DNA of 35,132 nt from Bacteroidales bacterium (GCA_017617495.1 JAFZWD010000019.1:1-35132), one strand, 5' to 3'. Positions 26,111-34,192 are shown, counted from the stretch's first letter. Translations and numbers: made by a program. The notes: generated by a model not told the origin, from the letters alone.

Positions 26111-26584
26111 ATGAAATACATAGTAAGAGTCATAAAATATTTCGTATATCTCACCGTCATTCTGGCGCTGTTCATCGCCGTGCTGATGGCTTTCCACCTT
26201 GTCGGCAACACCGTCGACGAAATCTTCAAGAACGGGGCCCGTTCGCTCTGGCAGGTCGCCGGCATCGTGGCGGTTTTCGCCGCGGTTTATCCGATGCTCG
26301 GCTTCACGCGCCGCAGCGCGACTGTTCCGGGAGATTACCCCGCGCTCAGGCAGGGCATAGTGGACGTGATGCACGACCGCGGATATGTGCTCGAAAGCGA
26401 GAAGGCCGATGTCCCCGGCGAGGAGCGCCTGACCTTCCGCAAACGCTCGCCCCTCCTGCGCCTCACCCGCATGTTCGAGGACCGCATCACCATGACAAAG
26501 GACTTCGGAGGCTTCTCCCTCGAAGGTCCCTCCAAGGATCTGGTTCGCGTAATCGGTGCCCTGGAATACAAATTCCGCAATTAA
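26111..26584 (+). CDS. Small membrane protein, hypothetical
   Basis: The 157-aa protein has two predicted transmembrane helices (about 7-32, YFVYLTVILALFIAVLMAFHLV, and about 46-66, LWQVAGIVAVFAAVYPMLGF) and a soluble C-terminal domain of about 85 residues with ALRQGIVDVMHDRGYVLESEKADVP and EDRITMTKDFGGFSLEGPSKDLVRVIGALEYKFRN. This layout matches a conserved Bacteroidales membrane protein of unknown function; the C-terminal domain looks like an alpha-beta fold facing the cytoplasm. Its TAA interlocks with the stop codon of the convergent aminopeptidase gene. Confidence 0.82.
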   Translation: MKYIVRVIKYFVYLTVILALFIAVLMAFHLVGNTVDEIFKNGARSLWQVAGIVAVFAAVYPMLGFTRRSATVPGDYPALRQGIVDVMHDRGYVLESEKADVPGEERLTFRKRSPLLRLTRMFEDRITMTKDFGGFSLEGPSKDLVRVIGALEYKFRN

Positions 26585-28377
26585 GCCGCCAGCGTTTTCT
26601 GGCGCAGCCAGGCGGCGACCTCAGGCGGCAGAAGATCCTTCAGCTGCTGATACACAGATTCGTTATAACTGTTCAGCCAGGCGAGCTCGTCGGGCGTGAG
26701 CAGTTCCGTGTGAAGGATGGAGGTGTCGTAGTGGCAGAGGGTGAGAGGCTCGAAGCGAAGCCAACGGCCGAACTCGTTCTCGCCGGCAGGCACGCACAGC
26801 AGCAGATTCTCGTGGCGAACGCCGTGCTGGCCCTCACGGTAGATCCCCGGCTCGTCCGACACGATCATTCCGGCCATCAGCGGCTGGGGGTTGAGGTTCT
26901 GGCGGATGTCCTGCGGCCCTTCGTGCACGCCCAGGAAACTCCCCACTCCGTGGCCCGTGCCGTGCCCGAAATTGCGCTGATGTTCCCAGAGCGGTTCGCG
27001 GGCAAGCGCGTCGATCCGGCAACCGGGAGTGCCTTCGGGGAAGACTGCCCTCGCCAGGGCGATGTGGCCCTTGAGCACCAGGGTGTAGTCCTCAGCCTCG
27101 AGCTCGCTGCAAGGGCCAAGGGGTATTGTGCGGGTGATGTCAGTAGTGCCGGGGGTGTTATACTGCCCTCCGCTGTCGCAGAGATAGAGCCCGTGCGGTT
27201 CCAGCACCGGAGCGTTCGAGCGGGGGGTGATATAATGCGGGAGTGCCGCGCCGGGGCCATAGGCCGAGATGGTCTCGAAACTGTCGCCAAGGTACTCGGA
27301 GGCCTCCTCGCGGTAGCGACCAAGCTGCACTGCTGCATCCCATTCGTTCACCGTGCGGTCATTGTCCAGCGATTTCTCCAGCCACCAGAGATACTTTTCC
27401 ATTGCAACGCCGTCAAGCAGATGCGCGCGGCGGGCCCCCTCGATTTCGACGGGATTCTTTACCGCCTTCCAGAGAGCGACGGGTGAGGGGCTGTCCACCA
27501 GGCGGCCGGGGCCTGCCAGCGAGCAGAGATGATAATTCAGCACGCCGGAATCTGCCAGCAGACTGCCGTCGAGCTCGCTCAAGGCGATTTCAATCTCCTC
27601 GTAATAACGAAGGTTAATGCCATCCTCGCGAAGCGCTGCAAAAGCGGCCTCGGTCTGGGGATCCTCGACGGGCTCCTTGAGCACGAACCAGTCGGCAGTT
27701 TCGGCGCCGACCAGCAGCCAGGATATGACGAGCGGGTTGTATTCTATGTCGGAAGCACGCACATTGAGTGTCCAGGCAACCTCGTCCAGCGAGCCCAGCA
27801 GAATGTAGTCGCAGCCCTTTTCGGCCAGATGGTCACGCAGCCGGCCGAGCTTGCTGATGCGGCTTTCGCCGGGGGACACTTCAAAGATAGGAGTCTGGGG
27901 TACCTGGGGGCGGTCCGTCCAGAGCGCGTCCAGCAGGTTGGGCATACTTACGGTATGGCAGGCCGTGCCGAGCGCATTGAGCCCGCCCTTGATTTCCGCC
28001 ACGGTGGCGGCGCCTATGCAGAGACCGTCCACGGCAATGTAGACTTCGGCCGAACCGTCGAATTTGCCGGCAATCCATTCGGGAATGGGAACCTGCTCGG
28101 GAACTCGCATCTTGTGAAGCTCCACTCCGGTGCCGTCCAGTTGCTGAACGGCCTGGATAAAGTAACGGGTATCGGTCCAGAGTCCCGCGTGGTCGAGGGT
28201 GACGACCACGTCGCCGGCCTCGCCGGTAAAACCCGTGAGCCATTCCACCTGCTTCCAGCGCCCGGCTGGATATTCGCTGCCGTGAGGGTCGCCGCCGGTG
28301 AGCACCACAGCGTCCCAGCCGTGGCTCCGCATCATTGTGCGAAGCGCTTCGATTCTGCCTGCAAAAACATTGTCCAT
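26581..28377 (-). CDS. Xaa-Pro aminopeptidase (M24B, three-domain aminopeptidase P)
   Basis: The 598-aa enzyme removes N-terminal residues next to proline. It has the long three-domain layout seen in eukaryotic XPNPEP1: two creatinase-like N-terminal domains (about 1-300) and a C-terminal pita-bread domain. Dinuclear metal ligands are visible: Asp in LYLCDSGGQY, Asp in GTTDITRTI, His in HGTGHGVGSFLGVHEGP, Glu in VSDEPGIYREG and Glu in GVRHENLLL. The transcript starts almost at the ATG: a perfect -7 box ends 5 nt upstream. It is a single-gene unit, cytoplasmic, with no signal peptide. Confidence 0.95.
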   Translation of the reverse strand: MDNVFAGRIEALRTMMRSHGWDAVVLTGGDPHGSEYPAGRWKQVEWLTGFTGEAGDVVVTLDHAGLWTDTRYFIQAVQQLDGTGVELHKMRVPEQVPIPEWIAGKFDGSAEVYIAVDGLCIGAATVAEIKGGLNALGTACHTVSMPNLLDALWTDRPQVPQTPIFEVSPGESRISKLGRLRDHLAEKGCDYILLGSLDEVAWTLNVRASDIEYNPLVISWLLVGAETADWFVLKEPVEDPQTEAAFAALREDGINLRYYEEIEIALSELDGSLLADSGVLNYHLCSLAGPGRLVDSPSPVALWKAVKNPVEIEGARRAHLLDGVAMEKYLWWLEKSLDNDRTVNEWDAAVQLGRYREEASEYLGDSFETISAYGPGAALPHYITPRSNAPVLEPHGLYLCDSGGQYNTPGTTDITRTIPLGPCSELEAEDYTLVLKGHIALARAVFPEGTPGCRIDALAREPLWEHQRNFGHGTGHGVGSFLGVHEGPQDIRQNLNPQPLMAGMIVSDEPGIYREGQHGVRHENLLLCVPAGENEFGRWLRFEPLTLCHYDTSILHTELLTPDELAWLNSYNESVYQQLKDLLPPEVAAWLRQKTLAA

Positions 28378-28382
28378 TTCTA

Positions 28383-28390
28383 CAAAGATA
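28383..28390 (-). promoter_or_regulatory. -7 box of the aminopeptidase P gene
   Basis: Minus-strand TATCTTTG ends 5 nt before ATG 28377, implying a leaderless or near-leaderless mRNA. Confidence 0.7.
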
Positions 28391-28422
28391 GTAATTTTTC
28401 CGTTTTTGTTAACTTATTATCC

Positions 28423-28499
28423 ATCAACTACTTATACAAAATCGATGCTCCAAAATGGAGCATCGATTTTCAGGAAATGACTATAAATCAACAACTTAT
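28423..28499. repeat. 15-bp perfect palindrome flanked by direct repeats in the divergent pepP/dus region
   Basis: Arms AAAATCGATGCTCCA (28438-28452) and TGGAGCATCGATTTT (28456-28470) are perfectly complementary with a 3-nt AAA loop. On either side lie 13-bp near-identical direct repeats, ATCAACTACTTAT at 28423-28435 and ATCAACAACTTAT at 28487-28499. The 157-nt region between the two start codons holds these and two promoters and nothing else I can see. The stem has A4 and T4 ends, like a bidirectional terminator, but both neighbouring genes point away from it. Confidence 0.85.
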
Positions 28500-28519
28500 G
28501 AAAAACGCTAAAAACTTAC

Positions 28520-28527
28520 TATCTTTG
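28520..28527 (+). promoter_or_regulatory. -7 box of dus
   Basis: TATCTTTG ends 7 nt before ATG 28535, giving a very short leader. Confidence 0.7.
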
Positions 28528-28534
28528 CGACACC

Positions 28535-29533
28535 ATGAAAATCGGAAATCTGGATCTGGGCGAGAGGCCGCTGCTGCTGGCGCCGATGGAGGATGTGACG
28601 GACCGTTCGTTCCGTATTCTCTGCCGCGAGCAGGGGGCGGACATGGTCTACACCGAGTTCGTGCCGTCCGACGGGCTGGTTCGCGACGCGGCCAAGGCGC
28701 TCGACAAGATGCGCACTCTTCCCGAAGAAGCCCCTGTGGGCATCCAGATTTACGGTCATATCCCCGAGGCGATGGTGGATGCCGCGCGTATGGCGGACAA
28801 GGCGCAGGAGCTGGTCGGAGGCCATGGGGCCGATGTCATCGACATAAATTTCGGCTGCCCGGTGAGCAAGATTGCGGGGCGAGGCGCAGGCAGCGGAATG
28901 ATGCGCGAGCCCGACAAAATGGTGGCCATCACAAAGGCCATCGTGGAGGCCGTTCCGGACAAGCCGGTAACTGTCAAGACCCGCCTCGGCTGGGACGAAT
29001 CTTCCAAAATCATCGTTGAACTCGCCGAACGGCTGCAGGACGCCGGCATCAAGGCTCTCACCATCCACGGTCGCACGCGCTGCCAGATGTATAAAGGCAG
29101 CGCCGACTGGACTCTCATCGGCGAGGTCAAGCGCAATCCGCGCATGCACATCCCCATCATCGGCAACGGCGACATCACCGACGGACCGTCGGCAAAAAGG
29201 GCCTTCGCCGACTACGGGGTGGATGGCATAATGATAGCCCGCGCAAGTTTCGGGCACCCCTGGATCTTCAAGGAAATCAAGCATTATCTTGCCCATGGCG
29301 AGCAGATGCCCCCGCTGAGCGTGGCGGAGAAGGTGGCTCTCGCCAAGAGGCATCTAACCCTGTCGCTCGCCGAGAAAGGCGAGCACCGCGGCGTATACGA
29401 AATGCGCCGCCATCTGAGCTGCTATTTCAAGGGACTGCCGGAGTTCAAGGAGACCCGCATCCGCATGGTTACCACGCTGGACGTCGCGGAGCTCTACAGC
29501 ATTCTGGATTCAATTGCCGAGCGCTGGGCCTAG
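28535..29533 (+). CDS. dusB: tRNA-dihydrouridine synthase (DusB-type)
   Basis: The 332-aa flavoenzyme reduces specific uridines in the tRNA D-loop. Signatures are LLLAPMEDVTDRSFR (13-27), the catalytic Cys108 in DINFGCPVSKIAGRGAGSGMM, VTVKTRLGWDE, ALTIHGRTRCQMYKGSADW and the FMN phosphate site IIGNGDI plus DGIMIARASFGHPWIF. The C-terminal helical tRNA-binding domain is complete. Exact position specificity (DusB against another Dus) is inferred from overall length and motifs. It ends interlocked (CTAG) with the stop of the convergent Big2 gene. Confidence 0.93.
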   Translation: MKIGNLDLGERPLLLAPMEDVTDRSFRILCREQGADMVYTEFVPSDGLVRDAAKALDKMRTLPEEAPVGIQIYGHIPEAMVDAARMADKAQELVGGHGADVIDINFGCPVSKIAGRGAGSGMMREPDKMVAITKAIVEAVPDKPVTVKTRLGWDESSKIIVELAERLQDAGIKALTIHGRTRCQMYKGSADWTLIGEVKRNPRMHIPIIGNGDITDGPSAKRAFADYGVDGIMIARASFGHPWIFKEIKHYLAHGEQMPPLSVAEKVALAKRHLTLSLAEKGEHRGVYEMRRHLSCYFKGLPEFKETRIRMVTTLDVAELYSILDSIAERWA

Positions 29534-31710
29534 TAGTACAGTATCGGCAGAACGTAGTAGCCCGTGGAGTTGGTTTTGGCGTCGAACTTCATCTGGGCCT
29601 GGCCGCTGTCGGGGGCGATGAAGGCAAGGCCGTTATTGGTGTCGTACTGTTGTGCGCACCAGAGCCAGTGGGAATAATCCAGGGTTTCGCCGCTGAATTT
29701 TTTTGCCGCCTTCTTGAAGGTGGCGAGCCTGTTCTGCGTTTCGGTTTTAAGGGCCGGGGCAGTCACAATCACGAGGAAGTGCAGAGTTGAACTGATTTCC
29801 TGTTCAAACTCATTGTAGCCGGGCATCCTTCCGCAGAAAATCGAGAACAGGTCGGCCCTGGTGGGCATGAGCCAGTAGGACGCCAGCCTGGTGGGGAATG
29901 TGTTGGGTGCGGTGGCGTTGAGCTCGGTGGAGGTGGTAAGGCCGTAGTACCATCCCGAACCGCTGGAACTGGGCGTGCTGCGGTAGTCGCAGTAGAAGTT
30001 TGGCATTATCTGGTAGCGCCAGTTGTTACCGGCCCTGGCATCGTTCCATGCCCGGAGTTCCACGCCGTTGGAATAGGCGGTGTGCTTGTCGTTTGCGTAC
30101 TTGAGCAGGTCGCTCTGCGCGCCGATGTCGGAAACGTTGAGGCTGAACGGCATGCCTCCGGTATGGTTGGTGCCGCCGCCCGATGCATAGATGTACGATG
30201 CATTTACCGGGATGGCGATGCCGTGCCGGAACTCGTCGGGAGCCTGATAGACGCCGTCCCACATAGCCGCGCCCTGGAAGTTGTGGGTGCCCGTATCCTC
30301 CTGGTACCACTCGCTGCCAACGTGCCCGATCATAGCGATAACACTGTTATTGTAGGTGCTGGCCGAGACGGAATTCTCCCAGATGTCGGCTCCGCGCCAG
30401 CCGGAATCCTGGTTGCGCAGGCGATTGCTTCCCGCGATAGTTGCGTAGTAGAGGCCGTCGCCCGGTTTTGGCAGATAGGGGTCGTACTCCGAGATGTAGA
30501 AATTAACCGTATGCTCGACTCCTCCGGCGAGGAACCTCACCACTGCGCCCACCTTGTCGGACGCCGTACTGGTGGAAATGCCGGTTTTGGCAGTTACGGT
30601 GAGCGTATTGTTTTCGAATTTGCAGTTGAGCGTGCTTGACCAGCTCTGCAGGTTCAGTTTCTGGCTTGCCGTGTTAGGCAGGGCGCTCACGGAGTAAACC
30701 TGCGTGGCTCCCACACCGATATATTCCGAAGGTCTGGTGGCCCCGTCCTTCACCGCAGTAGTTGTCTTGGTTGCGGAAATCGTCAGCTGGAGGCCGGTCA
30801 CGGCGTTGTAGGGCTGAATCTGGATTATCTGCTCTTCCGCATTTTTGGTCTCGCATCCCACATAAATCTTAACGAGTGAAGAAGAATACTTGACGGCCTC
30901 AATCACTCCGTCCTCGCTCACCCGTACACAGTCGGGAGCGCTGCTGCGGAAGGTGAGTTTATCGCCGGCGGTAGCCGGAAGGGTAGTCGCACGAACCTTA
31001 ATGGTCTGCCCCGGGCTGAGCTCGTAATAACCGCCGTTCTTCGCCTGATATCCCTCGGTGTTCTTATTGGGCCAGTCGATGCTGATGGAAGTGAACGGTT
31101 CCACGACCTTCACTGTCACAGAAGCCGAAATAGTTTTGTTCTCCTGGCTCGTAGCGGTAACGGTGACGGTGCCGTTCTTGATGCCCGTAACCACGCCCGA
31201 CTCGTTCACCGTGGCGATACTTTCGTTGCTGGAATGCCAGCTGACCTTGCGCTGCGTAGTGCCGGAGGGAGTGTAAACCAGGCTCAGCAGGGTGGTCGAC
31301 CCGGCATTCACCAGATATTCGTCCTTTGCAAACGACAGCCCTGTAATGGGAACCGGCGTCAGCACCACCTGCACCTCGCAGGTAGCGTAATGCTCCGGAT
31401 TCGAGTCGGACTCGGCTTTAATGTATGTGGTGCCGGTACTCTTGCCGGTCACCACGCCGTTCTCGTCCACCGTGGCCGCCGCCTTGTTGGTCGAGCTCCA
31501 ATTAACCTTTTTATTATATGCGTTGTTCGGAGTAACCTTCGCGACAAGCTGCTCGCTGTCGTCTTTTATCAGCACCATACTGTCGGTGTTGAGGCTGATG
31601 CCGGTCACCTTTATATATTTGGTGCCCTTGCTGTCGATTTCCTTCTTGCAGGAAACGGCGGTGAAGCACAGCAGAGCTGCAGCAATCGCCAGGATACTCT
31701 TAGTGCGCAT
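29530..31710 (-). CDS. Surface lipoprotein with bacterial Ig-like (Big2) domains
   Basis: The 726-aa protein starts with a lipoprotein signal (CFTAVSC then KKE). Two clear Big2 domains follow (about 35-117 and 118-203), each with the W-S-S-x-N/D...A-T-V-x-x-x-G-V-V-T-G pattern (VNWSSTNKAAATVDENGVVTG and VSWHSSNESIATVNESGVVTG), then a diverged third (about 204-295, LTFRSSAPDCVRVSEDGVIEAV). The remaining 400 residues have no domain I recognise; they are Asn, Ser, Tyr and Gly rich (GDGLYYATIAGSNRLRNQDSGWRG) and suggest an adhesin or glycan-facing surface module. The start is ATG 31710; GTG 31716, overlapping the lpxK stop as GTGA, is an alternative. It is last in the pyrH-frr-lpxK run. Confidence 0.88.
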   Translation of the reverse strand: MRTKSILAIAAALLCFTAVSCKKEIDSKGTKYIKVTGISLNTDSMVLIKDDSEQLVAKVTPNNAYNKKVNWSSTNKAAATVDENGVVTGKSTGTTYIKAESDSNPEHYATCEVQVVLTPVPITGLSFAKDEYLVNAGSTTLLSLVYTPSGTTQRKVSWHSSNESIATVNESGVVTGIKNGTVTVTATSQENKTISASVTVKVVEPFTSISIDWPNKNTEGYQAKNGGYYELSPGQTIKVRATTLPATAGDKLTFRSSAPDCVRVSEDGVIEAVKYSSSLVKIYVGCETKNAEEQIIQIQPYNAVTGLQLTISATKTTTAVKDGATRPSEYIGVGATQVYSVSALPNTASQKLNLQSWSSTLNCKFENNTLTVTAKTGISTSTASDKVGAVVRFLAGGVEHTVNFYISEYDPYLPKPGDGLYYATIAGSNRLRNQDSGWRGADIWENSVSASTYNNSVIAMIGHVGSEWYQEDTGTHNFQGAAMWDGVYQAPDEFRHGIAIPVNASYIYASGGGTNHTGGMPFSLNVSDIGAQSDLLKYANDKHTAYSNGVELRAWNDARAGNNWRYQIMPNFYCDYRSTPSSSGSGWYYGLTTSTELNATAPNTFPTRLASYWLMPTRADLFSIFCGRMPGYNEFEQEISSTLHFLVIVTAPALKTETQNRLATFKKAAKKFSGETLDYSHWLWCAQQYDTNNGLAFIAPDSGQAQMKFDAKTNSTGYYVLPILYY

Positions 31711-31712
31711 AT

Positions 31713-32813
31713 TCACAGTTTTATAAGGTTAAACAGTTTGGTTTCGAACAGTTTGCGGTCCTCCTCCAGGAGAAATTCTGCCCGGATGGGGAATTCCACC
31801 AGGCGTTCGCGCAGGCCGGCGGGCAGGTCCCTGCAGTCGCGGATGCGCTGGGCGTCCTTCTCCGTAGTGGCCACGACAGCATCCGGATGCCTGCGGGCAG
31901 CCTCTGCAATGCGCGCGATATCCCCTGCGCCGTAGGCGTGATGATCGGCAAAGCGCAGATGTTCCACCACCCGTCCGCTTTCGGCCAGATGCTCTGCCAG
32001 CGGCCCGTCGCCCGCGATACCGGTAAACAGCACAAACTCCTTCCCTTCGAACGGGCGTGCCTTCCCCTCGGCATACACGGGCCTCGGGGTGTCGTAGGCG
32101 ATGCGCGTAAACAACACCGGGAGCTCCTTCTGCGAGCCTTCGGGAAGATACTTACGCGCTTTCGCGCTGATAGCCTCGCGCTCTTCCTGCCCCAGGTCTG
32201 CAGGGCATTTTGTGATGATGACGATGTCGGCGTCGGCCAGGCGCTCCGGCAGGTCGCGCAGCCTCCCGAACGGCAGCAGACAGTCTTTCCAGACGGGGCG
32301 GTTGTAGTCCACCAGCACTATGTTGAGGCAGGCGCGGAGTTTATTGTACTGGAAGGCGTCGTCCAATACTATAATGCCGGGAGATTGCCGATCAAGATAC
32401 CCCACAAATTTGCAATTTGCGGGGGCCCCATATGGTCGGCAATGACGCCCGTCACTCCCGGCTTGACCGGGAGTCTCGGCTGCAAGCCGTGTGCAGCCCT
32501 CGACGCGGTCCTTGTCGACGGCGACAAGGACCTCCGGGAACTTACGCTTGATCTGCAGCGGTTCGTCGCCGGCGAACGCGGCATCCGAGTCCGGTTCCAC
32601 ATACTGGAAACCATTGCTCTTGCGCTTGTATCCGCGCGAAAGCACCGCCGCCTGCACACCTGCAGGCAGCATTCGCAGTATCATTTCGGTATGCGGGGTC
32701 TTGCCAGTACCCCCCACGGTTACATTCCCCACGCAGACCGTAGGGACATCCGCGCCCGGAGCACTTTGCCACTTCCTCGCGCGGTGACGGAGTATGGCTT
32801 TGTATATAAGCAA
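31713..32813 (-). CDS. lpxK: Tetraacyldisaccharide 4'-kinase with in-frame palindromic insert
   Basis: The 366-aa inner-membrane enzyme phosphorylates lipid A precursor at the 4' position. The P-loop GNVTVGGTGKTP (29-40), LSRGYKRKSNGF (58-69), GDEPLQIKRKFPEVLVAVDKDRVEGC (82-107) and VLDDAFQYNKL (149-159) are family-typical, with FTGIAGDGPLAEHL and FADHHAYGAGDI further on. Residues about 113-145 (ETPGQAGSDGRHC to DRQSPG), directly before the conserved LDDAFQ, are not found in the family and coincide with a palindromic element. The start is TTG 32813, 1 nt after the frr stop; no in-frame ATG lies ahead of the P-loop, and the N-terminus LIYKAILRHRARKW is a plausible, short membrane-associating helix. 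Confidence 0.92.
   Translation of the reverse strand: MLIYKAILRHRARKWQSAPGADVPTVCVGNVTVGGTGKTPHTEMILRMLPAGVQAAVLSRGYKRKSNGFQYVEPDSDAAFAGDEPLQIKRKFPEVLVAVDKDRVEGCTRLAAETPGQAGSDGRHCRPYGAPANCKFVGYLDRQSPGIIVLDDAFQYNKLRACLNIVLVDYNRPVWKDCLLPFGRLRDLPERLADADIVIITKCPADLGQEEREAISAKARKYLPEGSQKELPVLFTRIAYDTPRPVYAEGKARPFEGKEFVLFTGIAGDGPLAEHLAESGRVVEHLRFADHHAYGAGDIARIAEAARRHPDAVVATTEKDAQRIRDCRDLPAGLRERLVEFPIRAEFLLEEDRKLFETKLFNLIKL
32379..32477. repeat. In-frame palindromic element (type 1) inside lpxK
   Basis: Three dyads: ATTGCCGA (32384-32391) pairs with TCGGCAAT (32436-32443); inside that loop CCCACAAATT (32401-32410) pairs with AATTTGCGGG (32414-32423) with one mismatch; and ACTCCCGG/CCGGGAGT (32454-32474) closes around CTTGA. 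The layout and the GGCAATGACG...GTCA spacer match the U32 element, but the reading phase differs by one base (GAG-ACT-CCC here against AGA-TGC-CCG there). Confidence 0.82.
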
Positions 32814-32814
32814 A

Positions 32815-33384
32815 TTAAACCGTGAGGATTTCTTTTTCCTTGGCGGCCACGATGTCGTCCACCGACTTCACGTTCTTGTCGGTAATCTTCTGCACCTCGC
32901 CTTCGCCTTCCTTCTCGGTGTCCTCGCTCATGCCCTCGTTCTTCTGGGCTTTCTTGAGCAGGTCGATCGCGTCGCGGCGGGCGTTGCGGATGACTATCTT
33001 GGCATTTTCGCCGGCTTCCTTGGCCTTCTTCACAAGGTCGCGGCGGCGCTCCTCGGTAAGGGCGGGCACCGTGCAGCGGATAACTTCGCCGTTGTTGGAA
33101 GGGGTAAGTCCGATGTTGGCGTCGAGGATGGCCTTTTCTATCTGCGGGATAAGGCTCTTGTCCCAGGGCTGGATGGCCAGCGTCTTGGCATCGGGGGCGG
33201 TGACGGACGACATCTGCGCAAGCGGGGTGGGCGCTCCGTAGTAATTGACTATCACGCTGTTGAACACCGACGGATTGGCCTTGCCGAGGCGGTAGTTCTT
33301 AAGATCCTCTTCGAGGTAGAGAACGGCTTCCTGCATCTTCTCGTCTGCGCCGTTCAGGATTTCTTTCGCTCTGTCTGTTAACAT
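32815..33384 (-). CDS. frr: Ribosome recycling factor
   Basis: The 189-aa protein splits post-termination ribosomes with EF-G. It has the family hallmarks AVLYLEEDLKNYRLGKANPSVFNSVIVNYYGAPTPLAQMSSV, PWDKSLIPQIEKAILDANIGLTPSNNGEVIRCTVPALTEERRRDLVKKAK and KNVKSVDDIVAAKEKEIL, and a length close to the usual 185. It follows pyrH after 52 nt, which contain a palindromic repeat but no TAnnTTTG box, so it is probably read from the pyrH promoter. Confidence 0.97.
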   Translation of the reverse strand: MLTDRAKEILNGADEKMQEAVLYLEEDLKNYRLGKANPSVFNSVIVNYYGAPTPLAQMSSVTAPDAKTLAIQPWDKSLIPQIEKAILDANIGLTPSNNGEVIRCTVPALTEERRRDLVKKAKEAGENAKIVIRNARRDAIDLLKKAQKNEGMSEDTEKEGEGEVQKITDKNVKSVDDIVAAKEKEILTV

Positions 33385-33411
33385 ATCTTATTCCTTATAA
33401 TTCTAAGAATA

Positions 33412-33438
33412 CGTCATGCCCGACCTGATCGGGCATCT
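33412..33438. repeat. Intergenic copy of the type 1 palindrome between pyrH and frr
   Basis: ATGCCCGA/TCGGGCAT at 33416-33436 with loop CCTGA is a perfect 8-bp hairpin. All 27 bases of this interval are identical to 18355-18381 in the U32 gene. Its edge supplies two of the three bases of the pyrH stop codon (33437-33439). Confidence 0.9.
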
Positions 33439-34162
33439 AAATATGGACTAACGTCCCTATTTTTTCGCCCTTCAGTACGCGCAGCAGCGCGCCGGGCTCG
33501 TTGACATCAAAGACCACCAGGGGAATGGGGCCCTGCTCGCAAAGCGCGAAGGCGGTTTGGTCCATCACCTTGAGGTGGTTCACGAGGCACTCGTGGAAAG
33601 TGAGTTCGTCGTACTTGCGTGCGTCGGGGTCCTTCTCGGGGTCGGCGGTATAAACGCCATCCACGCGGGTGCCCTTCAGAAGGGCGTCTGCACCCGTTTC
33701 AAGCGCGCGCAGGGCTGCTCCCGAATCGGTGCTGAAGAAGGGGTTGCCGGTGCCTCCGGCGATGAGCGCGACTCCGCCTTCGGACAGGACCTTCACCGCG
33801 GACTCGCGGACGTAGCCCTTTGCGATGGGCTCCATAGGCGTGGCGGTGAACACTTCCGCCGCAATGCCTTCGCTGCGAAGCGCAGAAGCCAGCGCCAGCG
33901 AGTTGATGACGGTGGCGAGCATGCCCATACGGTCGCCGGTTACCCTGTCGTAGCCCTTGCCGAGTCCCTGGATGCCGCGGAAGATGTTTCCGCCTCCGTT
34001 CACGATGGCAATCTGGTACCCGGCCTTGACGGCCGCTGCTATCTCCTTTGCAAATCTCCTGAGGCTTTCCTCGTCGATGCCCTTTCCTGCAGGGCCGCCG
34101 AGACTTTCGCCGCTAAGTTTCAACAGAACTCTCTTATACATAAATCGTGGTTTGAATTTCAT
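33437..34162 (-). CDS. pyrH: UMP kinase
   Basis: The 241-aa hexameric enzyme phosphorylates UMP to UDP. Motifs: KRVLLKLSGESLGG (10-23), IAIVNGGGNIFRG (51-63), GDRMGMLATVINSLAL (76-91), ALIAGGTGNPFFSTDSGAALRALE and LLKGTRVDGVYTADPEKDPDA. The frame allows ATG 34162 (MKFKPRFMYKR) or ATG 34141 (MYKRVLLK); the former is 11 nt from the -7 box and I use it. The C-terminus GTLVHI is normal, and the TAG lies at the edge of a palindromic repeat, which suggests the repeat landed exactly at the end of the gene. Confidence 0.96.
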   Translation of the reverse strand: MKFKPRFMYKRVLLKLSGESLGGPAGKGIDEESLRRFAKEIAAAVKAGYQIAIVNGGGNIFRGIQGLGKGYDRVTGDRMGMLATVINSLALASALRSEGIAAEVFTATPMEPIAKGYVRESAVKVLSEGGVALIAGGTGNPFFSTDSGAALRALETGADALLKGTRVDGVYTADPEKDPDARKYDELTFHECLVNHLKVMDQTAFALCEQGPIPLVVFDVNEPGALLRVLKGEKIGTLVHI

Positions 34163-34173
34163 TCAACAGTCCA

Positions 34174-34181
34174 CAAATATA
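34174..34181 (-). promoter_or_regulatory. -7 box of the pyrH-frr-lpxK unit
   Basis: Minus-strand TATATTTG matches the consensus, 11 nt before ATG 34162, and is 11 nt from the opposing sdhC box. Confidence 0.7.
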
Positions 34182-34192
34182 CAAATTATCGC

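Noticed and set aside
28423-28499. Replication origin or dif site at the palindrome
   Set aside because: No cluster of TTATCCACA DnaA boxes and no XerC/XerD-like halves were seen; TTATCCATC occurs once only.
18304-33438. CRISPR array made of the repeated hairpins
   Set aside because: Copies are single, kilobases apart and palindromic, with no regular spacers.
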